In this document: piece by piece, positions 6,063-6,514 of the stretch
Layout of the letters: each line of letters begins with the position of its first letter
How positions within the stretch are numbered: the stretch's first letter is position 1
Origin: Acetatifactor sp.
Lineage (GTDB): Bacteria > Bacillota > Clostridia > Lachnospirales > Lachnospiraceae
Assembly (NCBI GenBank): GCA_016303085.1
Contig: JAEDMI010000141.1
Coordinates: 1-6,514 of the forward strand
Reading direction: 5' to 3'
DNA length: 6,514 bases
Position numbers and translations under genes: made by a program
The notes under the pieces: generated by a model
The model's input: the letters and a program-made list of their open reading frames with translations, nothing else
What the model was told of the DNA's origin: nothing
Databases searched by the model: none

Positions 6063-6514
6063 TCACTCCGTCCGGATGGCCCAGCGCATTTTCGTTGACC
6101 TGGCCCGGCCGTTATGGGCACATTCCTCCGCGGAAGGACGTACTACATCTCTGGCAACTTCAGCGTACAGTCCGTTGCGCAGGCCCTCCTTAAAAGCCCT
6201 TTTCACCAACTTATCCTCACCGGAGTGGAAGGTGAGAATCGCCACCCTCCCTCCCGGTTTCAGGACCCCCGGCAACTTTTCCATGAACTCATACAAAACT
6301 TCAAATTCATTATTCACGTCGATGCGCAGCGCTTGAAACACTCTCTGGCAGGTCTTTTTTACAGTATCCTTCCTCTCCTTTTCCGGTATAAAATCAAGGG
6401 TTTCCGCTATTACCTCATACATCTTCCCCGTGGTGTCAATGAGCTGTCCCTTACGGATTCTCCCGGTAATGGCCAGTGCCAACTCCTCCGCATAAGGCTC
6501 ATCCGAATTTTCTT
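6063..6514 (-). CDS. rsmH: 16S rRNA (cytosine-N4)-methyltransferase RsmH/MraW-like, C-terminal part (runs off the window)
   Basis: RsmH uses S-adenosylmethionine to methylate N4 of C1402 in 16S rRNA, at the decoding site. The frame stays open to the window edge (visible start ENSDEPYAEELALAI), so the true start and the SAM-binding N-terminal half lie outside; about 150 of the usual 310-350 residues are seen. Recognisable family blocks are DTTGKMYEVI, the CQRVFQALRIDVNNE helix (about 6306-6350), LKPGGRVAILTFHSGED (6213-6263) and the C-terminal NGRARSTKMRWAIR. The usual SFHSLEDR block reads TFHSGEDK here, with Gly for Leu, and the usual NPRARSAKLR reads NGRARSTKMR. After the stop come a weak hairpin and the transporter operon, not ftsL and a penicillin-binding protein as in a normal dcw cluster. 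It may be a second, divergent rsmH copy. Family is confident; the exact target base is not. Confidence 0.85.
   Translation of the reverse strand, partial: ENSDEPYAEELALAITGRIRKGQLIDTTGKMYEVIAETLDFIPEKERKDTVKKTCQRVFQALRIDVNNEFEVLYEFMEKLPGVLKPGGRVAILTFHSGEDKLVKRAFKEGLRNGLYAEVARDVVRPSAEECAHNGRARSTKMRWAIRTE

Noticed and set aside
6480..6482. TTG as the start codon of the rsmH-like gene
   Set aside because: The frame continues upstream with recognisable family sequence (ENSDEPYAEE) to the window edge, so the gene is 5'-truncated by the window and not started there.

Overview
The window looks like chromosomal DNA from a low-to-mid GC Gram-positive anaerobe, most likely a clostridial (Lachnospiraceae-like) gut or rumen bacterium. 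The evidence is strong AGGAGG-type ribosome sites, sigma-A-like promoters, a lipoprotein-type solute-binding protein, a GH74 glycoside hydrolase with clostridial-style coding, and protein fragments resembling Lachnospiraceae families. This placement rests on sequence style and family memory, not on a database search.

Layout: bases 1-186 hold no gene but carry two diverged copies of a 53-base-period direct repeat with several inverted repeats inside it. Bases 187-522 (minus strand) look like a scrap region: the C-terminal part of a GNAT acetyltransferase, a short reading frame with a YesM/LytS-type histidine-kinase motif, and the start of another small protein, each cut off abruptly. Bases 612-3065 (minus) encode an 817-residue GH74-family beta-propeller hydrolase without a signal peptide, so probably a cytoplasmic enzyme acting on imported xyloglucan-type oligosaccharides. 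Its promoter region has a paired inverted repeat that may be an operator. Divergent from it, 3269-3568 (plus) encodes an unrecognised 99-residue protein with one membrane helix, served by a well-formed promoter.

Bases 3635-5918 (minus) form a three-gene polar amino acid ABC uptake operon, transcribed permease, then ATPase, then lipoprotein binding protein. It has an extended -10 promoter near 5984-6012, a 14-base palindrome in the leader, and a hairpin in the gap before the binding-protein gene. The right edge (6063-6514, minus) is the C-terminal part of an RsmH/MraW-type 16S rRNA cytosine N4-methyltransferase. It has a variant motif and is not followed by cell-division genes, so it may be a second copy outside the dcw cluster.

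The main genes belong to known families. I did not find a convincing new multi-gene system. The points most worth a second look are the unexported GH74 enzyme and its putative operator, the mosaic of gene scraps beside the repeats, and the atypical rsmH.
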